The notes under the pieces are model-generated. The model was given only the letters and a program-made list of their open reading frames with translations, searched no databases and was not told where the DNA came from. This document shows, piece by piece, positions 25,968 through 35,620 of a stretch of 64,000 nucleotides of DNA. This DNA comes from Nitrospira sp. (GTDB lineage: Bacteria > Nitrospirota > Nitrospiria > Nitrospirales > Nitrospiraceae), in the NCBI GenBank assembly GCA_022842445.1, contig JALHPO010000002.1, positions 310,001-374,000 on the forward strand. Reading direction: 5' to 3'. Made by a program: the position numbers and the translations under genes. How positions within the stretch are numbered: the stretch's first letter is position 1; the number at the start of each line of letters is the position of its first letter.

Positions 25968-27518
25968 TCATGGACGAAGCGTAAGATAAATCGTTCGCCC
26001 CTGTCGTTTCAACAGAAGCAGCACGGATTGATCCTTCGGTAACTTGCCGGCCATTCGCTCGTACGCCTTGACCGAGGTCACCGCCTGGCGGTTTATTTCC
26101 ATGATCATATCGCCTTCACGAACGCCGAGCTCTTCGGCGGAGCTTCCGGGTTTCACCCGCACGATAACCACACCGCGCTCCCCGGACTTCAACCCGTATC
26201 GGCTTGTGAGTTCTTCAGTCAGCTCCCGCACGTCGAGACTGGACAGCACGCCGGTCGGTGTTGCCGAGTCACCCGCATCCTCCTCGCCCGATCGCGTCAT
26301 CGACTTCGGCTGTTCGGCAATGGTCAACTCGATTGTCTTGGGCTGCTTGTCACGGAGGATCTTGACCGCGACTTTCTTTCCGACCGGTGTCTGCGCCACT
26401 GCATTGCGGAGATGGGCCGACGAATCCATGGGTTTGCCGTCATATTCAAGAATGACATCGGCTCGCTCGAAGCCTGCCTTTTTGGCCGGACTGTCGTCCA
26501 TGACATCACTGATAAGCACGCCTTTTGTCTCACTGACCCCGAACTGAGACGCTAGTTCAGGCGTGAGATCTTGTATCGACACACCGAGCCAGCCTCGTAC
26601 AACTTTTCCGGTCTGCACCAGCTGGCCCATGATCGACTTGGCCATATTGCTCGGCACGGCAAACCCGATTCCCATGTTACCGCCGCTCTGGCTGAAAATG
26701 GCCGTATTGATCCCCACCAGTTCGCCTCGCACATTGACCAGGGCACCACCGGAATTGCCCGGATTGATCGCCGCATCCGTCTGGATGAAGTCCTCATACT
26801 CCGCAATGCCTGCGGCCCGCCCCAGCGCACTCACGATGCCCAGTGTCACCGTCTGCGTCAGTCCGAATGGATTGCCGACAGCCAGGACGAACTCGCCGAC
26901 TTCCAATTGATCCGAATCGGCCCAAGCGACGGTCGGCAATCCTGTCGCATCGATTTGGACGACGGCGACATCCGTTTTCGGATCGGTGCCGATCAGCTTC
27001 GCCTTAAACTCCCGCTTATCAGACAGGGTGACGCGAATTTCATCCGCCTTGCCGACCACATGGTTGTTGGTGATGATCAGACCGTTGGACTCGACAATGA
27101 CGCCTGACCCCAACCCCCGCTCCTTGCGATCCTTCGGCTGCTGCTCAAACCGCCTGAAAAACTCATCTCCAAAAAACTTTCGGAAAAGCGGATCGTCGAG
27201 CCCCCCCCCATGCGGGCCCTCTCCGCGTCCACTGCTCTTGCTGGCATAGATATTAACGACCGCCGGCTTCACCGCCTTGGCGATCTCAACGAATGTCTGT
27301 CCACCACCGCCTGACAAGACCGGTTGCGGGGCTGTTGCGACCGGTCTGGCGATGGGAACGGACGAAGCATCGGGAACGGCATGGCCGGTCGGCAGCCAAC
27401 CAAGATCTGACGCGACGACGAAACCGATAATCATTCCCGCCGTCAACAATGACGCCGTGACGATCCACTTGCGGCCCCCTTGCGGAGGCCTCTGTTCTTG
27501 ATCCAACTGATTCATCAT
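25968..27518 (-). CDS. degP: DegP/HtrA-type periplasmic serine protease
   Basis: A 516-residue protease-chaperone of the envelope stress response. An N-terminal hydrophobic segment (about 18-38) is followed by a Pro-rich linker. The trypsin-like domain has the triad His153 (NNHVV), Asp183 (TDVAVV) and Ser256 (GNSGGA), followed by two PDZ domains (about 300-390 and 420-510; GVLISDVMDDSPAKKAG, GVVIVRVKPGSSAEELG). The first segment could be an uncleaved anchor (DegS/MucD-like) or a signal peptide. Two adjacent ATG codons can serve as start. Upstream is fbaB. Confidence 0.95.
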   Translation of the reverse strand: MMNQLDQEQRPPQGGRKWIVTASLLTAGMIIGFVVASDLGWLPTGHAVPDASSVPIARPVATAPQPVLSGGGGQTFVEIAKAVKPAVVNIYASKSSGRGEGPHGGGLDDPLFRKFFGDEFFRRFEQQPKDRKERGLGSGVIVESNGLIITNNHVVGKADEIRVTLSDKREFKAKLIGTDPKTDVAVVQIDATGLPTVAWADSDQLEVGEFVLAVGNPFGLTQTVTLGIVSALGRAAGIAEYEDFIQTDAAINPGNSGGALVNVRGELVGINTAIFSQSGGNMGIGFAVPSNMAKSIMGQLVQTGKVVRGWLGVSIQDLTPELASQFGVSETKGVLISDVMDDSPAKKAGFERADVILEYDGKPMDSSAHLRNAVAQTPVGKKVAVKILRDKQPKTIELTIAEQPKSMTRSGEEDAGDSATPTGVLSSLDVRELTEELTSRYGLKSGERGVVIVRVKPGSSAEELGVREGDMIMEINRQAVTSVKAYERMAGKLPKDQSVLLLLKRQGRTIYLTLRP

Positions 27519-27550
27519 GCCTGGTCCATGCTCTTCATATTCGTACGGCC

Positions 27551-28474
27551 TTACCGGATCTTGCCTGCGTAGATGTCCATGATCGTGTGAAGAAACGTAA
27601 TCGCCTCTGCCTTCGGACGTTGGAACGAATTTCGGCCGATGATGCTACCGAATCCTCCCCCGTCGCGAATGGCCTTCGCTTCTTCAAACACGTTCTTATC
27701 TTCGCTTTTCGCGCCGCCTGAGAAAATCACGATCCGCCGCCCGTCGAACGAACTCTGCACCACATGTTGGACACGCTCCGCCAATGTCTTGATCGGAATC
27801 TGCGTCGCTTCATAGACCTTCTTGGCCGCAGCCTGTTCCAGATGGGCAGTCGGCAACTTCACCTTGATGATATGCGCACCAAGTTGAGCCGCAATGTGCG
27901 CCGCGTAGGCGACTACATCGATGGCGGTTTCTCCTTCTTTGCTGAGCGCGGAGCCACGCGGATAAGACCAGACCACGACGGCCAACCCGTTCTCCTTTGC
28001 CTCCTCAGCAATCGCCCTCAACTGCTCATACATGGCATTGCAATGGACTGAACCGGGATAAACCGTAAATCCCACGGCGCTGCAGCCCAGCCGAAGGGCA
28101 TCTTTCACGCTGCCGGTGACCGAAGGAAGCGGATCTTTGTCGTCATGCAGCACATCATGATTGTTCAACTTGAGGATCAGCGGAATCTGCCCGGCGAAGT
28201 GGCCCGCGCCGGCCTCTAAAAATCCCAGCGGTGCCGCATAGGCATTGCACCCGGCGTCAATAGCGAGTTGAAAGTGATAGTGCGGATTGTAGCCCGGCGT
28301 GTTCGGCGCAAAGCTTCGTGCCGGCCCATGCTCGAACCCTTGGTCGACCGGCAGAATGACCAGCTTACCAGTCCCCGCCAGCTTGCCGGATCGCAGCATG
28401 CGCGCGATATTGGTCTTGGTGCCGGCATTATCACTGCCGTACCAGCTCAGAATCTCCTGAACCCGATCTCCCAT
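27551..28474 (-). CDS. fbaB: Class I fructose-bisphosphate aldolase, archaeal (DhnA/FbaB) type
   Basis: A 307-residue Schiff-base aldolase. KLVILPVDQGFEHGPARSF, GFTVYPGS, WSYPRGSAL and the lysine in HIIKVKLPT match the DhnA family; GGGFGSIIGRNSFQRP is the phosphate-binding end. It works in glycolysis or gluconeogenesis. It lies directly downstream of FBPase on the same strand, so the pair favours flux towards fructose-6-phosphate. That feeds GlmS, ManC and the sugar nucleotide genes nearby. Confidence 0.95.
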   Translation of the reverse strand: MGDRVQEILSWYGSDNAGTKTNIARMLRSGKLAGTGKLVILPVDQGFEHGPARSFAPNTPGYNPHYHFQLAIDAGCNAYAAPLGFLEAGAGHFAGQIPLILKLNNHDVLHDDKDPLPSVTGSVKDALRLGCSAVGFTVYPGSVHCNAMYEQLRAIAEEAKENGLAVVVWSYPRGSALSKEGETAIDVVAYAAHIAAQLGAHIIKVKLPTAHLEQAAAKKVYEATQIPIKTLAERVQHVVQSSFDGRRIVIFSGGAKSEDKNVFEEAKAIRDGGGFGSIIGRNSFQRPKAEAITFLHTIMDIYAGKIR

Positions 28475-28598
28475 ACGTATCCTCCCCGGCTACATCTCTG
28501 GTCGTTGTCCGAATCAATCACTCCGCTGTCGAACCGTCACAACTTGCTGCATTACGGAAATAGTAACCGAGACGGGCGTGGCGCGCAACCGATCGTTG

Positions 28599-29603
28599 TT
28601 ATGCTCTGCCCTGAATGAAGGCTTCCGCCGTTTCTACGTCCTGCCGGCTTCCGATGATCAACGGTACACGCTGGTGTAACTTCTTGGCTTCTACCTCCAT
28701 GATCCTCGATGTCCCTGTCGAAGCTTTCCCCCCTGCCTGCTCGACGACGAACGCAAGTGGATTGGCTTCATACAGCAAGCGCAGCTTCCCGTCGGGCTTG
28801 TCGGTTTCGCCTGGATAAAGATAGATCCCGCCTCCGATCAAGAGACGGTGGACATCGGCCACCAGACAGCCGGAATACCTGGCGCTGTATGGACGGCCGG
28901 TCGCTTTATCGCCGACCTTGAGAAAGTCGAAATATTTTTTCGTTCCGGCCGGCCATTTGTGGTAGTTGCCCTCATTGGCAGCATAAACCTTGCCCTTCTC
29001 AGGAATAGTGATCAGTGTATGCGACAACAGATATTCGCCAAGACCAGGTTCAAGTGTAAAACCATGGACGCCTTGTCCGACCGTGTAGACGAGCATCGTG
29101 CTCGATCCGTACAACAAATAGCCGGCGGCCACCTGTTCCGTACCTCTGCGCACTAACTCCTCATCGGTCGGCAACCGATCGGCCCGGTCATACTTGAGCA
29201 CGGAAAAAATGGCGCCGAGCGGCATGTTGTTATCCGTATTCGAAGAACCATCGAGCGGGTCGAAGAGCAACATATACTTGCCCTGAGGCCAATTGCCCGG
29301 CAGTGAGATCGGTTTTTCCATTTCCTCCGACGCCAAGGCGCAGACATATCCGCTGTGTTGAAAGACTTTGACAAAAGCGTCATTGGCAATGACATCCAGT
29401 TTCTTGACTGTTTCTCCCTGTACGTTGGAGCCACCCGTCGTTCCCATAATATCGATAAGCCCGGCACGCCGAAGATCTTGCGCGATGAGCTTCCCGACCA
29501 GGCCGATTTGGGTCAGAAGGCTGGTAAACTCCTCCGTCGCACCTTGATGCGAGGCTTGGTTCTGGACAATAAAGCGGCTTAAGGTAAGAGGAAATTCTCT
29601 CAT
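28599..29603 (-). CDS. fbp: Fructose-1,6-bisphosphatase class 1
   Basis: A 334-residue FBPase. Metal and substrate motifs LASEEMEKP, LLFDPLDGSSNTDNN, KYSARYSGCLVADVHR-type (RPYSARYSGCLVADVH) and LRLLYEANPLAFVVEQAGG are present. It hydrolyses fructose-1,6-bisphosphate to fructose-6-phosphate. ATG 29603 (MREFPLTLSRF) gives the usual N-terminus; an in-frame TTG 14 codons upstream is less likely. Its neighbours are fbaB downstream and the DUF3108 gene upstream. Confidence 0.95.
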   Translation of the reverse strand: MREFPLTLSRFIVQNQASHQGATEEFTSLLTQIGLVGKLIAQDLRRAGLIDIMGTTGGSNVQGETVKKLDVIANDAFVKVFQHSGYVCALASEEMEKPISLPGNWPQGKYMLLFDPLDGSSNTDNNMPLGAIFSVLKYDRADRLPTDEELVRRGTEQVAAGYLLYGSSTMLVYTVGQGVHGFTLEPGLGEYLLSHTLITIPEKGKVYAANEGNYHKWPAGTKKYFDFLKVGDKATGRPYSARYSGCLVADVHRLLIGGGIYLYPGETDKPDGKLRLLYEANPLAFVVEQAGGKASTGTSRIMEVEAKKLHQRVPLIIGSRQDVETAEAFIQGRA

Positions 29604-29660
29604 GATAAACAACAGTATAGCGGGTTTGCCCTGCCTGAACAACAATCAATGATCCTGCGC

Positions 29661-30419
29661 TTATTTCGCAAGATCGACCCCGAAAACCCCATCAACCAGA
29701 TCGGCGACGATCGATCCCAGAATTACTTTCGCTTTCATACGCACAGGAATGCGGCGTTCATCGGTGGTCAGCCACACCCGGATATTCCCTTGGTTCATGA
29801 AGAGCCCGTGGAACGGCATAATCACCAGCACTCGCGCAGTCTCCATGTCTCCCCAACGGCTTTCGATCGTCTCAATCCCCTCAACCCGCACTTCGACCGG
29901 CCGATTCTTCTTGTCGTGATACACATTTATCCTCAGCGATGCACCGGGCTTCAACGGCAAAACACTTCTCGTATAATAGAGACAGGAGATGATGTCCTGG
30001 GTCCCTACAGGGATCGGCAACGATTCCGTAGTGCCTCCTCTGACTGCTGTGACGGTCCCCTCCTGTTGATGAAACACATACTCAATGTCCTCTTTTTTCT
30101 TCCCTTCCCGTCGACGGAACGTCATATGCTTCGGCACGAGGGTGGTGAAATCGATTTCGGATTCGACCCGATTGTCGACAGGGAAAAAGGCAGTAAGAAC
30201 CGGCCTGGACTGCGCAGTTCCGACCAATTTGGCGAGCGTATGACTTTCGGCACGCTCCATACCGGCGATTTCCATCACGGCGGTAGCCGCAGTGATATGA
30301 AGCCACGACACTTCGTATGTCAGACGTTCACCGATCCGAAATGGATGCGTGGAATCAGCGGCGTGAACAGGCAGGGATAGGCCCAGTAAGGCCAGAGCGA
30401 ACACGTGGTGCCAGCGCAT
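29661..30419 (-). CDS. DUF3108 exported protein
   Basis: A 252-residue protein with a signal peptide (HHVFALALLGLSLPVHA, cleaved before ADS). It matches the DUF3108 family: FRIGERLTYEVSWLHITAA, a central FRRREGKKKEDIEYVF, and C-terminal IRVWLTTDERRIPVRMKAKV. Family members are periplasmic or outer-membrane proteins of unknown function, mostly beta-strand. ATG 30419 is used; the GTG three codons upstream is an alternative. It lies between the pgm/manB gene and fbp on the same strand. Confidence 0.88.
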   Translation of the reverse strand: MRWHHVFALALLGLSLPVHAADSTHPFRIGERLTYEVSWLHITAATAVMEIAGMERAESHTLAKLVGTAQSRPVLTAFFPVDNRVESEIDFTTLVPKHMTFRRREGKKKEDIEYVFHQQEGTVTAVRGGTTESLPIPVGTQDIISCLYYTRSVLPLKPGASLRINVYHDKKNRPVEVRVEGIETIESRWGDMETARVLVIMPFHGLFMNQGNIRVWLTTDERRIPVRMKAKVILGSIVADLVDGVFGVDLAK

Positions 30420-30451
30420 GGTGTACACACCGGATGGAGAGGGAACAATGG

Positions 30452-31852
30452 CTAGTGGCCGAGCGTCCGTCTCGCATGAGATAGTTCCTGATCAATCAGC
30501 GAGCGGATGGCGTTCATGCGCTCGGAGGATACCGCTTCGAATCGCAAGACCAGCGCGGGCTGCGTGTTGGAGGCCCTGATAAGCCCCCACCCTCCGTCGA
30601 ATACGGCCCGGACACCGTCGATCGTGATGAGGTCGCGGAGCACCAGATCGCCAGGCCCCAGAGTTTGCTTCGTCTTTAGATAGTCCGCAAATCTTGCCTG
30701 AACCGATCGAACCACATCAAATTTGACGGTGTCCGGCAAGTCGACACGAATCTCCGGAGTCACCACTGTCTTCGGCAAGTCGGACACCAGGGCCGAGAGC
30801 GGCTGCGTCCCTTTCGCCAGAATCTCGATCAATCTGCAGGACGCATAGACGGCATCGTCATATCCAAAGTACCGATCGGCAAAGAACATATGGCCGGACA
30901 TTTCACCGGCGAGGACGGCGGACTCTTCCTTCATCTTCGCCTTGATCAGCGAATGGCCTGTTTTCCACATAATCGGACGCCCGCCCTTGGCGGCAATATC
31001 GTCATAGAGACTCTGCGAGGCTTTTACTTCTGAAATGATTGCGCCGCCGGGCTTCACGGCCAGAATATCCCGTGCATACACAACCAGCAAACGGTCTCCC
31101 CAGAGCACATCGCCCCGTTCGTCCACCGTACCGATTCGATCCGCGTCCCCGTCGTACCCGATGCCTACATCCGCCTTTTGATCCTTCACTGCCTGCATGA
31201 GATCAGAAAGATTGTCGAGAACCGTCGGGTCCGGATGATGGTTTGGAAACCGTCCGTCGAGATCGCAATACAGCCCCGTCACCTTGCAGCCCAGCAGCTC
31301 CAGCGCTTGCTTCGCCACCAGCGATGCCGCCCCGTTTCCGCAATCGATGACGACATGCAGTCGACGGGCATTCACTCCCGCAAAACTCTTCTTGATATAG
31401 GCCAGGTAGTCCGGAATGATCGCATACTCAGACAGACGACCGGCCCCCGACACAAAGACGCCCTTCTCCATCACCCGACGAAGTTCCTGAATTGCCTCGC
31501 CGTAAATCGCCTCTTTGCCGACACAGATCTTAAACCCGTTGTACTCAGCAGCATTATGACTGCCGGTGATCATGATGGCGCCGCCGACCGGCAGGGTGAA
31601 CAGCGAAAAATACACCAGCGGCGAAGAACAGACCCCGATATCGATCACGTCAAGTCCGCCGTCGAGGAGCCCTTTCAGAAGCGACCGATGCAGGCTCGGA
31701 GAACTGAGCCGACCGTCACGGCCAAGACTGATCGACGTCACGCCACGCCCGGAGACATACGTTGCGTAAGCCCGCCCCACACGTTCGGCCATCTCCACCG
31801 TCAGCTCACTGCCGACGATCCCTCGGAGGTCATATTCCCGAAATAAGGCCAT
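30452..31852 (-). CDS. manB: Phosphomannomutase/phosphoglucomutase
   Basis: A 466-residue alpha-D-phosphohexomutase of the AlgC/ManB type. The phosphoserine loop TGSHNAAEYNGFK, metal-binding DGDADRIG, sugar-binding GEMSGH and phosphate-binding RASNTQPAL are intact. It converts mannose-6-P to mannose-1-P (and probably glucose-6-P to glucose-1-P), feeding ManC and RfbA. It lies downstream of manC; a family C hairpin array fills the spacer. Confidence 0.95.
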   Translation of the reverse strand: MALFREYDLRGIVGSELTVEMAERVGRAYATYVSGRGVTSISLGRDGRLSSPSLHRSLLKGLLDGGLDVIDIGVCSSPLVYFSLFTLPVGGAIMITGSHNAAEYNGFKICVGKEAIYGEAIQELRRVMEKGVFVSGAGRLSEYAIIPDYLAYIKKSFAGVNARRLHVVIDCGNGAASLVAKQALELLGCKVTGLYCDLDGRFPNHHPDPTVLDNLSDLMQAVKDQKADVGIGYDGDADRIGTVDERGDVLWGDRLLVVYARDILAVKPGGAIISEVKASQSLYDDIAAKGGRPIMWKTGHSLIKAKMKEESAVLAGEMSGHMFFADRYFGYDDAVYASCRLIEILAKGTQPLSALVSDLPKTVVTPEIRVDLPDTVKFDVVRSVQARFADYLKTKQTLGPGDLVLRDLITIDGVRAVFDGGWGLIRASNTQPALVLRFEAVSSERMNAIRSLIDQELSHARRTLGH

Positions 31853-31870
31853 AATTCCTCAATTCGTCCT

Positions 31871-31953
31871 AAAGTCTGAAGGTCATCAAGTCGAAAGTCT
31901 TCGGATTCAGGCTTGACGACTTTTTGACCTGATGACTTTCCGACTTTCGACTC
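31871..31953. repeat. Intergenic hairpin array, family C, between manC and manB
   Basis: The left arm AAAGTCTGAAGGTCATCAAG.. (31871-31900) and the right arm (31914-31950, ending CCGACTTTCGACTC) pair along about 30 bases with only a few mismatches, around a 13-base loop. It fills almost the whole spacer and starts directly after the manC stop. This is the best-paired of the arrays. Confidence 0.78.
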
Positions 31954-33432
31954 TTAGTGTTTCGTGCGTCCATAATCATCCTTGAACCGCACGATATCAT
32001 CCTCGCCAAGATACGGCCCATTCTGCACCTCAATAATGTGCAACATATCAAGGCCCGGATTCTCCAGACGATGCGTCGTTTCGACCGGGATAGCCGTACT
32101 CTGGCCGATCTGCAAATCAAAAACCTCTTTGCCTCTGGTCACGCGCGCGGTGCCGGCAATGACCACCCAATGCTCACTGCGTTTATGATGCAATTGGAGC
32201 GAGAGTCGCCCGCCCGGATTGACAGTCACGCGTTTCACCTTGAACCCAGGACCTTCTTCCAGCACAGTATACGACCCCCAGGGCCGATGAACTGTGAGAT
32301 GTTCCAGATGCTCGGGCGCTTGCTGTTGCTTGAGAATATCGACGATTTTCTTCACATCCTGCGCGCGCGATTTGGGACAGACCAGAGTAGCATCCGGAGT
32401 GTCCACCACCACCATGTCCCGCAAACCGATCGTGGCCACCACCCGCCGGTCGGCATAGACGATCGAGTCGGTGCTCTCGATATCAACCACTCGTCCCGTC
32501 ATCACGTTGCCGGCCTTGCTCTTCGCCGCCACTTCGTCCAAGCTCCCCCAACTCCCTACATCGGACCATTTGAACGACACCGGCACCACAGCTGACTTTG
32601 GGGATTGCTCCATCACGCCATTGTCAATCGAGACTGACGGCACAGTACGATAGGCAGCATCGATGGCCTGTCTGGTTGCCCCGGCGGACTTGAGTGTCGC
32701 AATCTGATCTATCGTCTTGGCAACCGCAGGCTGGTACCGGCGAATCTCTTCCAGAATCGTCGCAGCGCGCCAGACGAACATGCCGCTATTCCAAAAGTAG
32801 TTCCCTGCCTTGAGGTACCGGGCCGCCTTGGCCGCATCGGGCTTTTCCACAAATTTCTGAACTCGGTAGCCGCGCAACCTGCCTTGTTTGCCCAACACAA
32901 CTTTGTTGTTCGGCTTGATATAGCCATACCCGGTTTCCGGTCTGACCGGCTCGATTCCGAACGTCACCAGATATCCATCGGCTGCCAATTCCGACGCAAG
33001 CCTGACCGCCGCCTCAAAGTCGCGCTGTCCGGTCACCACATGGTCGGCAGGCACAACCAGCATGAGGGCGTCCGGATCACGCGCAAGGATTTCGATCGCC
33101 GCTAGCGCAATGGCGGGTGCCGTGTTTCGGCCTTCCGGCTCCAGGACAAAATTGTCCTTGAGATCATCCTTCCAATCGGCCAGTTGTCCTTTGATCAACT
33201 CGGCTTGCGCCGCATTGGTCGAAATCAGGACATGGGCCGGCTTCGCGCAACCTGAAACCCGCTGCATGGTCTGCTGGATCAACGTCTGTTCTCCGCCGAT
33301 ACGCAGGAGTTGCTTCGGAAACAGGTGCCGGCTCAACGGCCAAAACCTCGTCCCGCTCCCTCCCGCCATAATCACTGGATAGAGAGGAAACTGCAGATCG
33401 CGGTTTGCTGTTCGAGGTCTACGAAAAGACAT
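31954..33432 (-). CDS. manC: Bifunctional mannose-1-phosphate guanylyltransferase / mannose-6-phosphate isomerase
   Basis: A 492-residue AlgA/ManC protein making GDP-mannose. The N-terminal NTP-transferase has MAGGSGTRFWPLSR..PKQLL, VPADH and FVEKPD. The C-terminal type II isomerase cupin (about 370-490) has RPWGSYTVLEEG, LSLQLHHKRSEHWVVI and ETTHRLEN zinc ligands. With manB it supplies GDP-mannose for the glycan cluster. The start is ATG 33432, next to the KdsC-like gene. Confidence 0.95.
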   Translation of the reverse strand: MSFRRPRTANRDLQFPLYPVIMAGGSGTRFWPLSRHLFPKQLLRIGGEQTLIQQTMQRVSGCAKPAHVLISTNAAQAELIKGQLADWKDDLKDNFVLEPEGRNTAPAIALAAIEILARDPDALMLVVPADHVVTGQRDFEAAVRLASELAADGYLVTFGIEPVRPETGYGYIKPNNKVVLGKQGRLRGYRVQKFVEKPDAAKAARYLKAGNYFWNSGMFVWRAATILEEIRRYQPAVAKTIDQIATLKSAGATRQAIDAAYRTVPSVSIDNGVMEQSPKSAVVPVSFKWSDVGSWGSLDEVAAKSKAGNVMTGRVVDIESTDSIVYADRRVVATIGLRDMVVVDTPDATLVCPKSRAQDVKKIVDILKQQQAPEHLEHLTVHRPWGSYTVLEEGPGFKVKRVTVNPGGRLSLQLHHKRSEHWVVIAGTARVTRGKEVFDLQIGQSTAIPVETTHRLENPGLDMLHIIEVQNGPYLGEDDIVRFKDDYGRTKH

Positions 33433-33449
33433 ACCTGGAGTCTCCTGCG

Positions 33450-34031
33450 CTATAAACGTTTTCCTGAACCTGGGGCTTGCGACTTGCGACTTGCGACTTG
33501 CGACTTCGACCCCTGCGCCTCCAAAATCATCTCCGCCAACTCTCGCACCGCTCCCTCCCCACCGTTCTTATGGCACACATAATCCACCGCATCGCACACC
33601 ACCGGCATGCCATCGGCGGGAGCCGCGGAAAAGCCGACCGCGCATAGCGATTCAAGATCATTCACGTCATCGCCTATATAAGCCACTTGCTGTAACGTCA
33701 GGCCATGCCGCGCCGCCATCTCGCGGATCAACGACAATTTGTCCATAACCCCTTGATGCACTTCTGGAATCGCCAGTTTTTCACCGCGCCGCGCCACCAA
33801 TCTCGTACGCTCCTGCGTCACGATCGCCGTGACGAGCCCGGCTCTTTGCAACAGTTTGATACCCATTCCGTCGCGGGTATTGAACTTCTTCCACTCATCC
33901 CCCGATTCGGAATAATACATACCGGCATCGGTCAGGACGCCATCCACGTCTGTGGCGAACAATCGGATGTTTCGCAGCAGTTCCCGCACCGGGGGCCGTT
34001 TGGCCACAGTTCGTTGAGTTTTTGCCTTCAT
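33450..34031 (-). CDS. kdsC: KdsC-like HAD phosphatase
   Basis: A 193-residue HAD phosphatase of the KDO-8-phosphate phosphatase family: nucleophile motif ATDVDGVLTDAGM, IVTQERT, and GDDVNDLE with an NGGEGAVREL C-terminal region. The substrate could be KDO-8-P or another ulosonate-9-phosphate, given a NeuA-like cytidylyltransferase at 59 kb. The last 16 or so residues (SKSQVASRKSQ..) come from a GACTTGC tandem repeat and are an added tail. It is flanked by rfbC and manC. Confidence 0.85.
   Translation of the reverse strand: MKAKTQRTVAKRPPVRELLRNIRLFATDVDGVLTDAGMYYSESGDEWKKFNTRDGMGIKLLQRAGLVTAIVTQERTRLVARRGEKLAIPEVHQGVMDKLSLIREMAARHGLTLQQVAYIGDDVNDLESLCAVGFSAAPADGMPVVCDAVDYVCHKNGGEGAVRELAEMILEAQGSKSQVASRKSQAPGSGKRL
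33475..33508. repeat. GACTTGC tandem repeat in the kdsC 3' end
   Basis: About four copies of a seven-base word GACTTGC in tandem, the last ones slightly diverged. The repeat is read in frame as the C-terminal tail of the KdsC-like protein. The word is close to the family C vocabulary (AAGTCG on the other strand). Confidence 0.75.
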
Positions 34032-34163
34032 CGATATGGTCCTCGAAAAGTCGATGGCGTCTGTCGGTCGGGGGCCATCATACCCGCCCCACAGGACTTT
34101 GCGAAAGACAATTTAGCCAAGAGAGCTCTCGACAACTATTGACGGTAGCCCCGGCTACACCAT

Positions 34164-34712
34164 TCATGTGAAGTGTTCCGCTTCAGCCAGAGATGTGCCT
34201 CGCCGGTCTTTGGCGGATAGAACCGGCGTGCCATTGAGAGGCCACCTGATGCCGATGGCCGGATCGTTCCAGGCTATACACCGTTCGTATTCGGGCACAT
34301 AGTAGTCGGTGGTCTTATAGAGACACTCCGCTGTGTCCGACAGGACGACGAAGCCATGCGCAAACCCCTCTGGAACCCAGAGTTGGCGCTTGTTTTCTGC
34401 CGAGAGTGTCTGGCCAACCCACTGCCCGAACGTCGGCGATGATCGCCGGATGTCAACCGCGACATCAAACACTTCGCCTCGTACGACACGTATCAGTTTT
34501 CCCTGCGGATGTCGGATTTGGTAGTGCAGGCCGCGAAGAACGTGCTTGTTCGAGCATGAGTGATTGTCTTGCACAAAGGTCACGGATCTGCCGATGGCCG
34601 CTTCAAATCTTGCGTGATTGAAGCTCTCAAAAAAGAACCCCCGGTCGTCTCCGAACACCTTGGGTTCAATCACCATCACGCCGGGGATGGCGAGGGGAGT
34701 CGTTTTTATCAA
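34164..34712 (-). CDS. rfbC: dTDP-4-dehydrorhamnose 3,5-epimerase
   Basis: A 182-residue RmlC cupin: [37 protein letters not shown] and [16 protein letters not shown] with catalytic His and Tyr regions. It is the third step of dTDP-L-rhamnose synthesis. The start is TTG 34712, overlapping the rfbA stop as TTGA with AAAGAG upstream; no in-frame ATG fits the conserved N-terminus. Confidence 0.95.
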   Translation of the reverse strand: MIKTTPLAIPGVMVIEPKVFGDDRGFFFESFNHARFEAAIGRSVTFVQDNHSCSNKHVLRGLHYQIRHPQGKLIRVVRGEVFDVAVDIRRSSPTFGQWVGQTLSAENKRQLWVPEGFAHGFVVLSDTAECLYKTTDYYVPEYERCIAWNDPAIGIRWPLNGTPVLSAKDRRGTSLAEAEHFT

Positions 34713-35620
34713 AATACTCTTTCGTCAAGTATACGCAGCAGGTACTGCCCATATCCGTTTTTCATCAGAGGCTGCGCAAGTTTTGTAAGCTGGGCCGCAT
34801 CGATCCACCGCTGCCGGTAGGCAATCTCCTCCGGGCAGGCCACTTTCAGCCCCTGCCGATTTTCGAGTGTGGCGATGAAGTGGCTGGCATCAAGCAGCGA
34901 TTCGTGCGTTCCGGTGTCCAGCCAGGCATACCCGCGTCCCATGATTTCAACCTTGAGCGCCCCTCGCTGCAGATACAGGCGGTTTAAGTCGGTGATTTCG
35001 AGTTCGCCTCGAGCAGAAGGCTTCAGACTTTTCGCCAGTTCGGAAACATGGTTGTCATAGAAGTACAGACCGGTCACGGCATAACCAGACTTTGGCTGTT
35101 TGGGTTTTTCTTCCAGCGACAGTACATTGCCTTTCGCGTCGAACTCGACGACGCCATATCGATTTGGGTCCTGAACATGATAGGCGAAGATACTGGCTCC
35201 CCCAACGCGGCCCATCGCGCTGTTCAGCAGGCCCTGAAACTCGTGCCCGTAGAAAATATTGTCGCCAAGCACCAGGGCTGATGAGTGATTGCCGAGGAAT
35301 GATTCCCCGATGATGAACGCTTGCGCCAGACCGTCTGGAGATGGCTGTACGGCATAGCGCAGATCCAACCCCCATTGTTCGCCCGTGCGAAGGAGTTGCT
35401 CAAACCGTGGAGTGTCCTGCGGCGTGGAAATGATTAAAATCTCGCGTATGCCCGCCAGCATGAGCGTACTGAGAGGGTAATAAATCATCGGCTTATCGAA
35501 CACCGGCAGCAGCTGTTTGCTGATTGCCAGCGTGGCCGGGTGCAGACGGCTGCCGGATCCCCCGGCGAGGATGATACCCTTCCTAGGGAGTGGTGAGTGG
35601 TGAGTAGTAAGTTGGGTCAT
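34709..35620 (-). CDS. rfbA: Glucose-1-phosphate thymidylyltransferase
   Basis: A 303-residue RmlA, first enzyme of dTDP-L-rhamnose synthesis. [37 protein letters not shown] is at the N-terminus (positions 15-51), with [14 protein letters not shown] and [19 protein letters not shown]. The first 13 residues ([13 protein letters not shown]) are encoded by a family A array and are not conserved. The ATG at 35620 overlaps the S23 gene stop as ATGA, so it is translationally coupled to that gene. Confidence 0.95.
   Translation of the reverse strand: MTQLTTHHSPLPRKGIILAGGSGSRLHPATLAISKQLLPVFDKPMIYYPLSTLMLAGIREILIISTPQDTPRFEQLLRTGEQWGLDLRYAVQPSPDGLAQAFIIGESFLGNHSSALVLGDNIFYGHEFQGLLNSAMGRVGGASIFAYHVQDPNRYGVVEFDAKGNVLSLEEKPKQPKSGYAVTGLYFYDNHVSELAKSLKPSARGELEITDLNRLYLQRGALKVEIMGRGYAWLDTGTHESLLDASHFIATLENRQGLKVACPEEIAYRQRWIDAAQLTKLAQPLMKNGYGQYLLRILDERVF

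Noticed and set aside
33475..33508. Possible CRISPR array
   Set aside because: The repeat unit is only seven bases with no spacers and no cas genes; it is a simple tandem tract.
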